Shown one piece after another: positions 41,280 to 49,866 of a stretch of DNA of 64,000 bases. The stretch is from DASRZM01 sp035686365 (lineage in GTDB: Bacteria; Pseudomonadota; Gammaproteobacteria; Xanthomonadales; Xanthomonadaceae). The position numbers and the translations under genes were made by a program. The notes below the pieces were generated by a model. The model was not told the origin of the DNA. It did no database searches and saw nothing but the letters and a program-made list of their open reading frames with translations. Within the stretch, counting starts at the first letter, position 1, and each line of letters starts with the position of its first letter. The stretch lies in contig DASRZM010000049.1 in NCBI GenBank assembly GCA_035686365.1, positions 13,295 through 77,294 of the forward strand. The letters run 5' to 3'.

Positions 41280-41301
41280 AACAGCCCCGGCCGGACCGTC
41301 T

Positions 41302-41946
41302 TCAGAATCCCTCGTGCTGCGCCATGTCCTGCTCGAGCAGCAGCTGGCGCACCGCACTGAGTGAGGCGCGCCGCATCGGGCGCTCGTCGATGCGGTCCAG
41401 CGGCGCCTGCCGGAGCGCATCGCGCGGCAGGATGGTCAGGTCGATGGGCGTGCCCTCGGCCGCGAACAGCAGTACCGGGAATTCGTCGCTGCGCCCGGTA
41501 TCCAGCCGCAGCCGCCGCTTCTGCTGTTCGTACGGGATGCCGTGCTCGGACAGGTAGCGCACGACCGACTCGGGATCGTCGTCGAACAGGTGCAGGCATA
41601 CCGCCGAGTGCGCATCGGCCGTGCCCTCGAGCACGGCGCCGACCAGCCGCGGGTCGAAGCGGTCGAAGAATTCCAGCGCCTGGGCCGCGACCTCGAGGCG
41701 CTCGCGCAGCAGCTGAGCGTGCGAGTCGCCCAGGAACAGCCGCTGGTGCTCGCGCAGCGCGTCCTGGATCTCGCGGTTGCGCGGCAGCGAGGCATCGTCC
41801 CGGATGCCCAGCCGTTCGGCGGCCTTGAGCTTGGCCTGGTGGTAGTCGCGGATGCCGTGCTCGCTGATCAGTCGGGCCGCCTCCACGGCGAGCCGGCGAC
41901 GCCGCTCCGAGATCCTGGTCTGCGCGTGCCGATGTGCGTGGCGCAT
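41302..41946 (-). CDS. Conserved hypothetical protein
   Basis: A 214-residue protein that I do not recognise with confidence. It is rich in Arg, Glu and Leu, has no signal peptide or membrane segment, and begins with a His/Arg-rich stretch. The first half (VEAARLISEHGIRDYHQAKLKAAERLGI) looks like a helical nucleic-acid-associated region. The second half (PRLVGAVLEGTADAHSAVCLHLFDDDPESVVRYLSEHGI) has a weak feel of a nucleotidyltransferase fold but lacks a clear GSxxxxDxD motif. It lies 35 bases downstream of the mrcA stop on the same strand, so it may be co-transcribed, and converges with gltA. The ATG at 41946 is preferred over 42081, which overlaps mrcA. Confidence 0.7.
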   Translation of the reverse strand: MRHAHRHAQTRISERRRRLAVEAARLISEHGIRDYHQAKLKAAERLGIRDDASLPRNREIQDALREHQRLFLGDSHAQLLRERLEVAAQALEFFDRFDPRLVGAVLEGTADAHSAVCLHLFDDDPESVVRYLSEHGIPYEQQKRRLRLDTGRSDEFPVLLFAAEGTPIDLTILPRDALRQAPLDRIDERPMRRASLSAVRQLLLEQDMAQHEGF

Positions 41947-41980
41947 CGCGAAGCTTCCTGGCGACCGCTGGGCCGGCGCC

Positions 41981-44437
41981 TCAGAAGATATCAAACTCCT
42001 CCTCGTCGTTGACGGCCGAGTCCGCCATCCGGGTTTCCAGGCGCGAGATGTCCTCGGCCTTGAAGTATTCGGTGACGGCATCGGCGCCGCTGCCGGAGAC
42101 CAGCATGCCGGTGCTGCGGTCGATCAGTGCGGTGACGATGCCGTTGGGCGTGGGGAACTCCCGCTCGGGCACACCTTCGAGCGCCACGCGCATGAACTCG
42201 ACCCACATCGGCAGGGCCGCGCGTGAAGCGAATTCACCGCGGCCCAGTGGCGAGAAATCGTCCTTGCCGACCCAGGTCGTGACGACCAGATCGCCGCCGA
42301 AGCCCGAGAACCAGGCGTCACGGAAGTCGTTGGTGGTGCCGGTCTTGCCGCCCAGGTCCACGCGCTCCAGGACCAGCGCACCGCGTCCGGTGCCGCGCCT
42401 GACCACGTCGCGCAGCAGGCTGTTGACCAGGAAGGCATTGCGCTCGTCGATCACCCGCGGTGCCAGGTGCAGCTCCGGCGGGCCGACCTCGCCGCCGCTG
42501 CCGCTCAGGCGCTGGCTGCCGGCCACGCTGAGGTCGAAGCCGCCGCCCCCGCGGCTGCTTTCGAGTTCGATCCGCTGCGGGCACAGCACGCAGGCGCGCG
42601 CGGGGCGGGACTGGTGGACGACCACACCGTCGCGACGACGGATCTGCTCGACCACGTAGGGGTCGACCAGGAAGCCGCCGTTGGCGAACACGGCATAGCC
42701 GCGCGCCAGCGCCACCGGCGGCAGCGAGCTGGTGCCCAGGGCCAGGGACAGGTTCGGCGGCAGCGATTCGGGCGGAAACCCGAAGCCCTGCATGTGGGAT
42801 CGGGCGAACTCGACGCCGACGGCGTCGAGCACGCGCACGGACACCAGGTTGCGCGAGCGCACCATGGCCTCGCGCAGCCGCATCGGCCCGTCGAACTTGC
42901 CGTCGTCGTTCTGCGGGCGCCAGCTCTTGCCGGTCCAGCGGTCGTGGAACACCACCGGCGCATCGAGCACGATCGAGGCCGGGGTAAAGCCGCGCGCGAA
43001 GGCGGAGGAGTACACGAACGGCTTGAACGAGGATCCCGGGTTGCGCTGCGACTGGGTGGCGCGGTTGAACTTGTTCAGCGCGAAACTGAATCCTCCGGTC
43101 AGTGCGCGGATGGCCCCGGTCTCGGGCGACAGCGCCACCAGGGCGCCCTGTACGTCGGGCAGCTGCGAGAGCGTCCAGTCGCCCTGCGTGTCGCGGGCGA
43201 CGCGGACGATGTCGCCCACGTCGAGCACGTCCGGGACCTTGCCCGGTCGCCCGCCGCGCCGGTTCTCGTCGATGTAGGGCGCCGCCCAGCGCACCGCCTC
43301 CAGGTCCAGCTCGATCACCTGGCCATCGCCCAGGTACAGCGTCGCCGAGCCGGGCCCGGAGGCGGTGACCAGGGCTGGCTGCAGCCCCGCGATCGGGACC
43401 GTGCCCGTCAGCAGCCGTTGCCATTGCGCCGGGCCGTCCCCCTCCGGGATGGCCACGCGGGCTTCCGGACCGCGCCAGCCGTGTCGCCGGTCGTAGTCGA
43501 GCAGGTTGCGCCGCACGGCCAGGTTGGCCGCCTCCTGGGCCTTGCTGTCGAGTGTGGTCACCACGTGCAGACCACTGGTGAGGGCGGCCTCACCGTAGCG
43601 CTCCAGCGCGGCCAGCCGGACCAGTTCGGCCGCGTAGGGGGCATCCAGGGCGACCGGCGGCTCGTTGGGGTGGGCGTGCCCGGGCTGGGCCTTGGCCAGG
43701 CGCAGCTCGGCGGCGTCGATGAAGCCGACCTCGAACATGCGGTCGAGCACATAGTTGCGGCGCACCATCGCCCGGCTGGGATTGGTGATCGGATTGCCGC
43801 TGGAGGGGAACTTGGGGATCGAGGCCAGCATGGCGGCCTCGGCCAGGGTCAGCTCGTCCAGTCGCTTGCCGTAATAGAACTCGGCCGCCGCTGCGACCCC
43901 GTAGGCGCGATTGCCGAAGAAGCTCTTGTTCAGGTACAGCTCCAGGATCTCGTCCTTGCCCAGTTCCCGCTCGATCTTCAGTGCCAGGAACATCTCGGTG
44001 AGCTTGCGGGTGTAGGAGTACTCGGTGCTCAGGAAGAACTGGCGGGCGACCTGCTGGGTGATGGTGCTGCCCCCGGGTACCCGGTCCAGGTCGCTGAAAG
44101 CGAGCATCCACACGGCCCGGGCGACGCCCCGCCAGTCCACCCCGGGGTGCTCGTAGAAGCGGGCGTCCTCGGTGGCGATGAAGGCCTGCTTGACGTGCTC
44201 GGGCACGCGGCCGATGGCGACCGGATAGCGCCGCATTTCCCCGAACAGGGCGATGAGCTTGCCGTCGGCGCTGGTCACGCTCAGGGGCTCCTGGAGCTCC
44301 ACCTGCCTGAGCACGGTCACGTCCGGAAGGCGCGGGGCGATCAGCCAATACAGGGCCCCGGCGGTCGCCAGGCCCAGGACCACCAGCACCAGGCCGAGCC
44401 ACAGCGCCCAGCGCGCCACACGTCGCAATCGGGGCAT
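41981..44437 (-). CDS. mrcA: Penicillin-binding protein 1A (bifunctional transglycosylase/transpeptidase)
   Basis: An 818-residue class A PBP anchored by one N-terminal helix (about 10-33). The glycosyltransferase domain (about 50-230) has catalytic Glu90 in ATEDARFYEHPGVD, then GGSTITQQVARQFFL. The OB-like PBP1A insert is at about 315-410. The transpeptidase domain has the SxxK serine at Ser469 (PGSSFKP), SRN in MVRSRNLVS, and KTGT in GGKTGTTND. It polymerises and cross-links peptidoglycan in the periplasm. The ATG at 44437 gives a short cytoplasmic tail; the open frame to 44569 is unlikely. It is divergent from pilMNOPQ, a conserved gammaproteobacterial arrangement. Confidence 0.95.
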   Translation of the reverse strand: MPRLRRVARWALWLGLVLVVLGLATAGALYWLIAPRLPDVTVLRQVELQEPLSVTSADGKLIALFGEMRRYPVAIGRVPEHVKQAFIATEDARFYEHPGVDWRGVARAVWMLAFSDLDRVPGGSTITQQVARQFFLSTEYSYTRKLTEMFLALKIERELGKDEILELYLNKSFFGNRAYGVAAAAEFYYGKRLDELTLAEAAMLASIPKFPSSGNPITNPSRAMVRRNYVLDRMFEVGFIDAAELRLAKAQPGHAHPNEPPVALDAPYAAELVRLAALERYGEAALTSGLHVVTTLDSKAQEAANLAVRRNLLDYDRRHGWRGPEARVAIPEGDGPAQWQRLLTGTVPIAGLQPALVTASGPGSATLYLGDGQVIELDLEAVRWAAPYIDENRRGGRPGKVPDVLDVGDIVRVARDTQGDWTLSQLPDVQGALVALSPETGAIRALTGGFSFALNKFNRATQSQRNPGSSFKPFVYSSAFARGFTPASIVLDAPVVFHDRWTGKSWRPQNDDGKFDGPMRLREAMVRSRNLVSVRVLDAVGVEFARSHMQGFGFPPESLPPNLSLALGTSSLPPVALARGYAVFANGGFLVDPYVVEQIRRRDGVVVHQSRPARACVLCPQRIELESSRGGGGFDLSVAGSQRLSGSGGEVGPPELHLAPRVIDERNAFLVNSLLRDVVRRGTGRGALVLERVDLGGKTGTTNDFRDAWFSGFGGDLVVTTWVGKDDFSPLGRGEFASRAALPMWVEFMRVALEGVPEREFPTPNGIVTALIDRSTGMLVSGSGADAVTEYFKAEDISRLETRMADSAVNDEEEFDIF

Positions 44438-44708
44438 CGGAAAGGGTCTCGAGGGTTTGCAGATGATGTGCAACCGGAGTATAGATCGGCTCGTCGTGGG
44501 CGGTGCATGAACCGCCCCAGGAGCCGGGCAACGGCGGGGGGCCGGGGCCTGGCGGACCGGGGACAACACGGATGAGGAGAGCTGCCGGCCGGTGCCGGAA
44601 CAGGATTCGGGGCCCCGGCCTCGGCCCCAGTTGCCCTTCGTAAATTTTCGTTATTTAATGTAGTTGCGTAGTATTCGCTCGTAAGAGCCCGTGGGAAGGG
44701 GAGAAACC
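44438..44708. other. Divergent mrcA/pilM intergenic region
   Basis: 271 bases with an unusually AT-rich stretch at about 44640-44680. On the minus strand TATACT (about 44479-44484) could be the mrcA -10. On the plus strand a pilM promoter is predicted separately. No gene. Confidence 0.5.
44631..44659 (+). promoter_or_regulatory. Predicted promoter for pilMNOPQ
   Basis: TTGCCC (44631-44636) and TTTAAT (44654-44659) are spaced by 17 bases in the most AT-rich patch of the region, 49 bases before the pilM GTG. Confidence 0.55.
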
Positions 44709-45767
44709 GTGGGGCTGCTATCGAAAAACATGCCACCGCTGGTGGGAGTGGACATCAGTTCCACCGCGGTGAAGCTGCTGCAGCTGAGCCAGGCAGGCAC
44801 GCGCTATCGCGTCGAACACTACGCGGTCGAGCCACTGCCGCCCAATGCCGTGGTGGAGAAGAACATCGTCGAGGTCGAGGCGGTCGGCGAGGCGATCAAG
44901 CGCGCGCTGGTGCGATCGGGCGCCAGGGCACGGCACGCAGCGGCGGCGGTCGCCGGGTCGGCGGTGATCACCAAGGTGATCCCGATGCAGGCCAACCTGA
45001 CCGAGGACGAGATGGAGGACCAGGTCCAGGTCGAGGCCGGGCAGTACATCCCGTACCCGATCGAGGAAGTCAGCATGGACTTCGAGGTCCTGGGGCCGGT
45101 CAAGGACAACCCGGAGATGATCCAGGTGCTGCTGGCGGCCTCGCGGACCGAGAACGTCGACGTGCGCATCGCGGCCCTGGACCTTGGCGGCCTGACCGCC
45201 CGGGTGGTCGACGTGGAGGCATTCGCCATGGAGAACGCCTTCCGGCTCATCTCCGACCAGCTTTCGGTCCCGAAGGACGCGCTGGTGGCGCTGGTGGACG
45301 TGGGCGCCACCATGACCACGCTGAACGTGCTGCGCAACCAGCGCAGCATCTACACGCGCGAGCAGGTGTTCGGCGGCAAGCAGCTCACCGACGAGGTCAT
45401 GCGCCGCTACGGGCTCTCCTACGAGGAGGCCGGCCTGGCCAAGCGCCAGGGGGGCCTGCCGGAGAGCTACGAGATCGAGGTGCTGGAGCCGTTCAAGGAG
45501 GCACTGGTGCAGCAGGTCAGCCGGTTGCTGCAGTTCTTCTACGCCGGAAGCGAGTTCAACAAGGTCGACCAGATCGTGCTCGCCGGGGGTTGTGCCTCGA
45601 TCCCGGGCATCGCCGAGATGGTCGAGGAGCAGCTGGGCGTGCTCACCATCATCGCCAATCCGCTGGCGAACATGTCGCTGTCCTCGCGCGTGCAGGCGCA
45701 AGCCCTGGCGCAGGACGCGCCGGCGCTGATGATCGCCTGCGGCCTGGCCCTGAGGAGCTTCGACTGA
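44709..45767 (+). CDS. pilM: Type IV pilus assembly protein PilM
   Basis: A 352-residue actin-like ATPase. Characteristic segments are GVDISSTAVKLLQLSQ, VITKVIPMQANLTEDEMEDQVQVEAGQYIPYP, ALVDVGATMTTLNVL (phosphate 2), and IVLAGGCASIPGIAEMVEEQLGV. PilM binds the N-terminal tail of PilN on the cytoplasmic face and links it to the motor. The GTG at 44709 is preferred to the in-frame GTG at 44691 because AAGGGGAG lies 6 bases before it. First gene of pilMNOPQ; its TGA overlaps the pilN ATG. Confidence 0.95.
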   Translation: MGLLSKNMPPLVGVDISSTAVKLLQLSQAGTRYRVEHYAVEPLPPNAVVEKNIVEVEAVGEAIKRALVRSGARARHAAAAVAGSAVITKVIPMQANLTEDEMEDQVQVEAGQYIPYPIEEVSMDFEVLGPVKDNPEMIQVLLAASRTENVDVRIAALDLGGLTARVVDVEAFAMENAFRLISDQLSVPKDALVALVDVGATMTTLNVLRNQRSIYTREQVFGGKQLTDEVMRRYGLSYEEAGLAKRQGGLPESYEIEVLEPFKEALVQQVSRLLQFFYAGSEFNKVDQIVLAGGCASIPGIAEMVEEQLGVLTIIANPLANMSLSSRVQAQALAQDAPALMIACGLALRSFD

Positions 45768-46363
45768 TGGCCAGAATCAACCTGCTTCCGTGGCGCGCCG
45801 AACGGCGCAGGCAGCGCCAGAACGAGTTCTACGGGCTGCTCGGGGCCGCCGCCGTGCTGGGACTGGTGCTCGCCTTCGGCCTGTTCTGGTACTACGGCGA
45901 ACAGATCAAGGGCCAGTCCGGCCGCAACGCCTACCTGCAGGAACAGATCGACGACCTGGACGAGGCCATCACCGCGATCCAGGAACTGGAGGCGACCAAG
46001 TCGCAGCTGCTGGCCCGGAAGCAGGTCATCGAGCAGCTCCAGGCCAACCGCTCGCAGATGGTCCACCTGTTCGACGAACTGGTGCGGACCATCCCCGAGG
46101 GTGTGCGGCTGAGCTCGATCAAGCAGGCGGGCGATCAGCTCACGCTCGAGGGCACCGCACAGTCCAATGCCCGGGTCAGCTCCTACATGCGCAACCTGGG
46201 GGTCTCCGGCTGGATGAAGAATCCCGACCTCAACATCATCGAAGCCAAGGGCGAGGACAAGGGCATGCCCTACCAGTTCACGCTGCGCGTGACGCTGACC
46301 AAGCCCGGCGCCAAAGAGGACGAGGTGATGTTCGAGGACGAGTCCCAGGCGGGAGGTGCGTGA
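45767..46363 (+). CDS. pilN: Type IV pilus assembly protein PilN
   Basis: A 198-residue inner-membrane protein. It starts ARINLLPWRAERR, the INLLPWR motif that docks in the PilM groove. One membrane helix (about 22-42) is followed by a coiled coil (about 48-90) and a ferredoxin-like periplasmic domain. It forms the alignment complex with PilO and PilP. Overlaps pilM and pilO by one base each (TGATG). Confidence 0.95.
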   Translation: MARINLLPWRAERRRQRQNEFYGLLGAAAVLGLVLAFGLFWYYGEQIKGQSGRNAYLQEQIDDLDEAITAIQELEATKSQLLARKQVIEQLQANRSQMVHLFDELVRTIPEGVRLSSIKQAGDQLTLEGTAQSNARVSSYMRNLGVSGWMKNPDLNIIEAKGEDKGMPYQFTLRVTLTKPGAKEDEVMFEDESQAGGA

Positions 46364-47016
46364 TGGCCGGCATGGACGTGCGCAACATCGACTTCAACAA
46401 TGCCGGCGCCTGGCCGACTCCGCTCAAGATGATCGCCGCGGCCATCGTGGCGATCCTGATCGTTGCCGGCGGATGGTGGTTCTTCGTCCGCGACCAGCAG
46501 GCGGAGCTCGAGACGCTGGAGCGCCGGGAGGGCGAGCTCAAGGCCGAATTCGAGACCAAGCAGGCCAAGGCCGTGAATCTCGAACCCCTGAAGGACCAGC
46601 TGGCACGCATGCGGGTCATGCTCGACCAGATGCTGCGCCAGTTGCCCAGCAAGACCGAAATGCCCGACCTGATCGTGGACATCTCGCAGACGGCACTGGC
46701 CTCTGGCATCCAGAACGAGCTGTTCCAGCCGCAGCCGGAAATCACCAAGGACTTCTATGCCGAGAAACCCATCGCCCTGCGCATGGTCGGCAGCTACCAC
46801 CAGTTCGGCAATTTCGTCAGCGGCGTCGCCTCGCTTCCGCGCGTGGTCATCATGACCATGCACGACATCTCGCTGAAGCCACGCGATCCGCGCCAGGGCC
46901 CGGTCGGCAGCGGACCGCTCGTTCTCGAGGGGACCGTCAAGACCTACCGCTACCTCGACGAAGAAGAAGCCGCCGCCGCCAGTGAGCAGGCGGGCAGCGC
47001 CGGAGGAGCCAAGTGA
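46363..47016 (+). CDS. pilO: Type IV pilus assembly protein PilO
   Basis: A 217-residue inner-membrane protein with one helix (about 24-43), a coiled coil (about 45-95) and a periplasmic ferredoxin-like domain containing LPSKTEMPDLIVDISQTALASGIQ and FGNFVSGVASLPRVVIMTMHDI. It heterodimerises with PilN. The ATG overlaps the pilN stop and its own stop overlaps the pilP start, so the operon is tightly coupled. The C-terminal Glu/Ala-rich tail is variable in the family. Confidence 0.94.
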   Translation: MAGMDVRNIDFNNAGAWPTPLKMIAAAIVAILIVAGGWWFFVRDQQAELETLERREGELKAEFETKQAKAVNLEPLKDQLARMRVMLDQMLRQLPSKTEMPDLIVDISQTALASGIQNELFQPQPEITKDFYAEKPIALRMVGSYHQFGNFVSGVASLPRVVIMTMHDISLKPRDPRQGPVGSGPLVLEGTVKTYRYLDEEEAAAASEQAGSAGGAK

Positions 47017-47561
47017 TGATGCGATCGGGGGAAAGCTCCGGACCCCGCGCCGCCGCGCGAGCCGCGCTGCTCGCCTTGTGCTGCGCGGCCCTGCTGGTCG
47101 GCTGCGGTCGTGGCAAGTCGGACCTGGAGGCTTACGTGGCCGAAGTCCAGGCGCGCCCCGGGCCGCCGCTGGAACCGCTGCCGGTGATGCAGCAGTTCGA
47201 AACCTTCGAATACGCCGCCGAAGGCATGCGCGATCCTTTCAGCGCGCCAATCGACGACGCCGCCTCGGCCGGCGGTGCCGGACCCAGCCCGATCCCCGAG
47301 CGCCGCAAGGAAGTGCTCGAGGCCTACCCGCTGGACAGCCTGGACATGGTCGGCACGCTCGGCGAGCCACCGAACCTGGTGGGCCTGGTGATGGATCCCG
47401 ATCGTGTCGTGCATCGCGTGCGGATCGGCAACTACATGGGTCAAAGCGACGGTCGCATCACGGTGATCGAGCAAGACCGTATCGAACTTGAGGAACTGGT
47501 GTCGGACGGTGCCGGCGGTTGGCTGCAGCGCGACGCCACGGTGGCCCTGGACGACCAATAG
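47016..47561 (+). CDS. pilP: Type IV pilus lipoprotein PilP
   Basis: A 181-residue lipoprotein with a signal peptide ending LLVGCG (lipobox Cys at about residue 32). A disordered linker and a beta-sandwich domain follow (about 95-181, LDMVGTLGEPPNLVGLVMDPDRVVHRVRIGNYMG). PilP bridges the PilN/PilO complex to the PilQ secretin. The ATG at 47016 overlaps the pilO TGA; a further ATG at 47019 and a GTG at 47013 are alternatives. Confidence 0.94.
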   Translation: MMRSGESSGPRAAARAALLALCCAALLVGCGRGKSDLEAYVAEVQARPGPPLEPLPVMQQFETFEYAAEGMRDPFSAPIDDAASAGGAGPSPIPERRKEVLEAYPLDSLDMVGTLGEPPNLVGLVMDPDRVVHRVRIGNYMGQSDGRITVIEQDRIELEELVSDGAGGWLQRDATVALDDQ

Positions 47562-47579
47562 GCATTGGGGGATAGCACG

Positions 47580-49790
47580 ATGACCGCGATCGACACGTAT
47601 TTCCGGGGAATCGGGCACAGCCTGGTCCGACGCACGTCGGGCTGGCTGCTCCTCCCACTGCTGGCCGTGAGCGCGACCTGCGCGGCTGAAAATGTCCTGA
47701 ACGAGGTGGGCTTCAGTGCCGCCGGTGGCGGCCAGGTCGACGTCGTTCTGGAACTGGCCGGTCCGGCCAGCGACGCCCAGGTATTCACCACCGAACAGCC
47801 GCCGCGCATCGCCATCGACCTGCCCGACACCCGCTCGGCGGTCGAGAAGCGCCGCATCCCGGTGGGCACCGGGGCGACCAGCTCGATCTCGGTGGTCGAG
47901 GCCGCCGGTCGCACCCGCGTGGTGGTGGATCTGTTCCGCAACGCCTCCTACGACACGCGCGTGGAAGGCAACCGTTTCATCGTTTCCATCGCCGGCGGCT
48001 CGGGCGCCGGTTCGGCCGCCAGCGGCAGCACGGGGGCCTCGCCGGATCCGTCCAAGCGCGTGCCCGCGTCGCTGGAGGTCACCAACATCGACTTCCGCCG
48101 GTCCCCGGACGGCGCCGGCCGGGTGATCCTGAACTTCAGCGGCGATGGCGCCGCGGCCGACCTGCGCACCGAGGGCAACCAGGTCGTGGTGGAACTGACC
48201 AACGTGGCGCTGCCGTCGAATCTGGCGCAGCGGCTGGACGTCACCGACTTCGCCACCCCGGTGGATTCGATCGAGGCGCGCTCTTGGCGCGGCGGCACCC
48301 AGGTACGGATCGATGCAGACGCCAACTCCGAGCCGCTGGCCTACCAGACCGGCCAGGAGTACGTGGTCGAGATCGTGCCCAGGGCAATGGCCGAGTCCGC
48401 GGATGCCACCATCATCGGCGTCGGACAGGATGCCCCGGTGGTCTATGCGGGCCAGCCGGTGACCTTCAACTTCCAGGACATCCCGGTCCGCACCGTGCTG
48501 CAGCTGATTGCCGAGGAGTCGGGGCTGAACGTGGTGGTCGCCGACTCGGTGCAGGGCAACATCACGCTGCGTCTGGTCAATGTGCCCTGGGACCAGGCGC
48601 TGGACATCATCCTGCGCGCCAAGCAGCTGGACAAGCGCCGCGAGGGCGGCGTGATCTGGGTGGCGCCGCAGTCCGAGATCGCCTCCTTCGAGCAGGCCAA
48701 GGCCGACGCCCGCATTGCGCTGGAGCAGCGCTCGCCGACCGTGACCGAGTACATCCCGATCAACTACGCCAGCGCCGAGGACATCGCGGCGCTGCTGACC
48801 GAACAGGCCGAAGTCGGTGACGTAGGCGGCGGCGGTGCCGGTGGCGGCAGCCAGCAGGTCAGCCGCGGCTTCCTGTCGGCGCGTGGCAGCGTCACCTTCG
48901 ACAAGCGCACCAACACGCTGCTGGTCAACGACATCCCCGAGAAGATCGTGGAGATCCGCGCGCTGGTGCAGCTGCTCGACCGCCCGGTCGACCAGGTGCT
49001 GATCGAGTCGCGCATCGTGATTGCCACCGAGGACTTCTCGCGCGAGATCGGCGCGCGCTTCGGCATCAGCGGTTTCGGCACGCCGGACGACAACCTGGTG
49101 GTCACCAGCGGCAGCCTGGAGAGCACGACCAACTTCACCAACGACCTGGCCAACAACGTCGTGCCGCCGTCGTTCCTGTTCCCGGACGGGCTCAATGTCA
49201 ACATGCCGGCCCAGGCCCCCAATGCGGCCAGCGCCGCGCTGTCGATCCTGACCGGCGACTTCATGATCGACCTGGAACTCTCCGCGCTGGAGGCCGAAGG
49301 CCGCGGCGAGACCGTCGCCAATCCGCGCGTGATCACCTCCAACCAGCAGGAGGCGGTGATCAAGCAGGGCGACGAGGTCGGCTACGTCACGCTGCAGCAG
49401 GGCGCCGGCGCGACCGGCAACTTCACGGTCGAGTTCAAGGAAGTGGTGCTCGAGCTCAGGGTCACGCCGACCATCACCCAGGACGACCGCGTGTTCCTGA
49501 AGATGAACGTCAAGAAGGACGAGGTGGAGGGCTTCATAACCACGCCGCTGTTCAGCGTGCCGCAGATCTCCAAGCGCGAGATCAACACCTCGGTCCTGGT
49601 CGAGGACGGGCAGACGGTGGTGCTGGGCGGCGTCTACGAGTTCCGCTCCACCGAAGACCTGGCCAAGGTACCGTTCCTGGGCGACATCCCGGGCTTGGGC
49701 GCACTGTTCCGCAACAAGCTCAAGGACCAGCAGAAGGCCGAGTTGCTGATCTTCGTCACCCCGCGCATCCTCAAGTTCGCGGCACGCTGA
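47580..49790 (+). CDS. pilQ: Type IV pilus secretin PilQ
   Basis: A 736-residue outer-membrane secretin. The order is: signal peptide (about 1-37, ending ATCAAE); two AMIN domains (about 45-140 and 160-265, peptidoglycan anchoring); a secretin N0/STN domain (about 295-365, TFNFQDIPVRTVLQLIAEESGLNVVV); an N1 NolW domain (about 385-480) with a Gly-rich spacer; and the secretin core (about 495-735, VPFLGDIPGLGALFRN with the C-terminal LLIFVTPRIL). It forms the pilus exit pore. The ATG at 47580 is 18 bases after pilP; last gene of pilMNOPQ. Confidence 0.95.
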   Translation: MTAIDTYFRGIGHSLVRRTSGWLLLPLLAVSATCAAENVLNEVGFSAAGGGQVDVVLELAGPASDAQVFTTEQPPRIAIDLPDTRSAVEKRRIPVGTGATSSISVVEAAGRTRVVVDLFRNASYDTRVEGNRFIVSIAGGSGAGSAASGSTGASPDPSKRVPASLEVTNIDFRRSPDGAGRVILNFSGDGAAADLRTEGNQVVVELTNVALPSNLAQRLDVTDFATPVDSIEARSWRGGTQVRIDADANSEPLAYQTGQEYVVEIVPRAMAESADATIIGVGQDAPVVYAGQPVTFNFQDIPVRTVLQLIAEESGLNVVVADSVQGNITLRLVNVPWDQALDIILRAKQLDKRREGGVIWVAPQSEIASFEQAKADARIALEQRSPTVTEYIPINYASAEDIAALLTEQAEVGDVGGGGAGGGSQQVSRGFLSARGSVTFDKRTNTLLVNDIPEKIVEIRALVQLLDRPVDQVLIESRIVIATEDFSREIGARFGISGFGTPDDNLVVTSGSLESTTNFTNDLANNVVPPSFLFPDGLNVNMPAQAPNAASAALSILTGDFMIDLELSALEAEGRGETVANPRVITSNQQEAVIKQGDEVGYVTLQQGAGATGNFTVEFKEVVLELRVTPTITQDDRVFLKMNVKKDEVEGFITTPLFSVPQISKREINTSVLVEDGQTVVLGGVYEFRSTEDLAKVPFLGDIPGLGALFRNKLKDQQKAELLIFVTPRILKFAAR

Positions 49791-49866
49791 CGGAGCCGGG
49801 CCAGGGTACCGCGCGGGGCTGCCGGTCGGCGGCCCCGCGACGTTTGCGACCGGCCCAGGAGCACCG

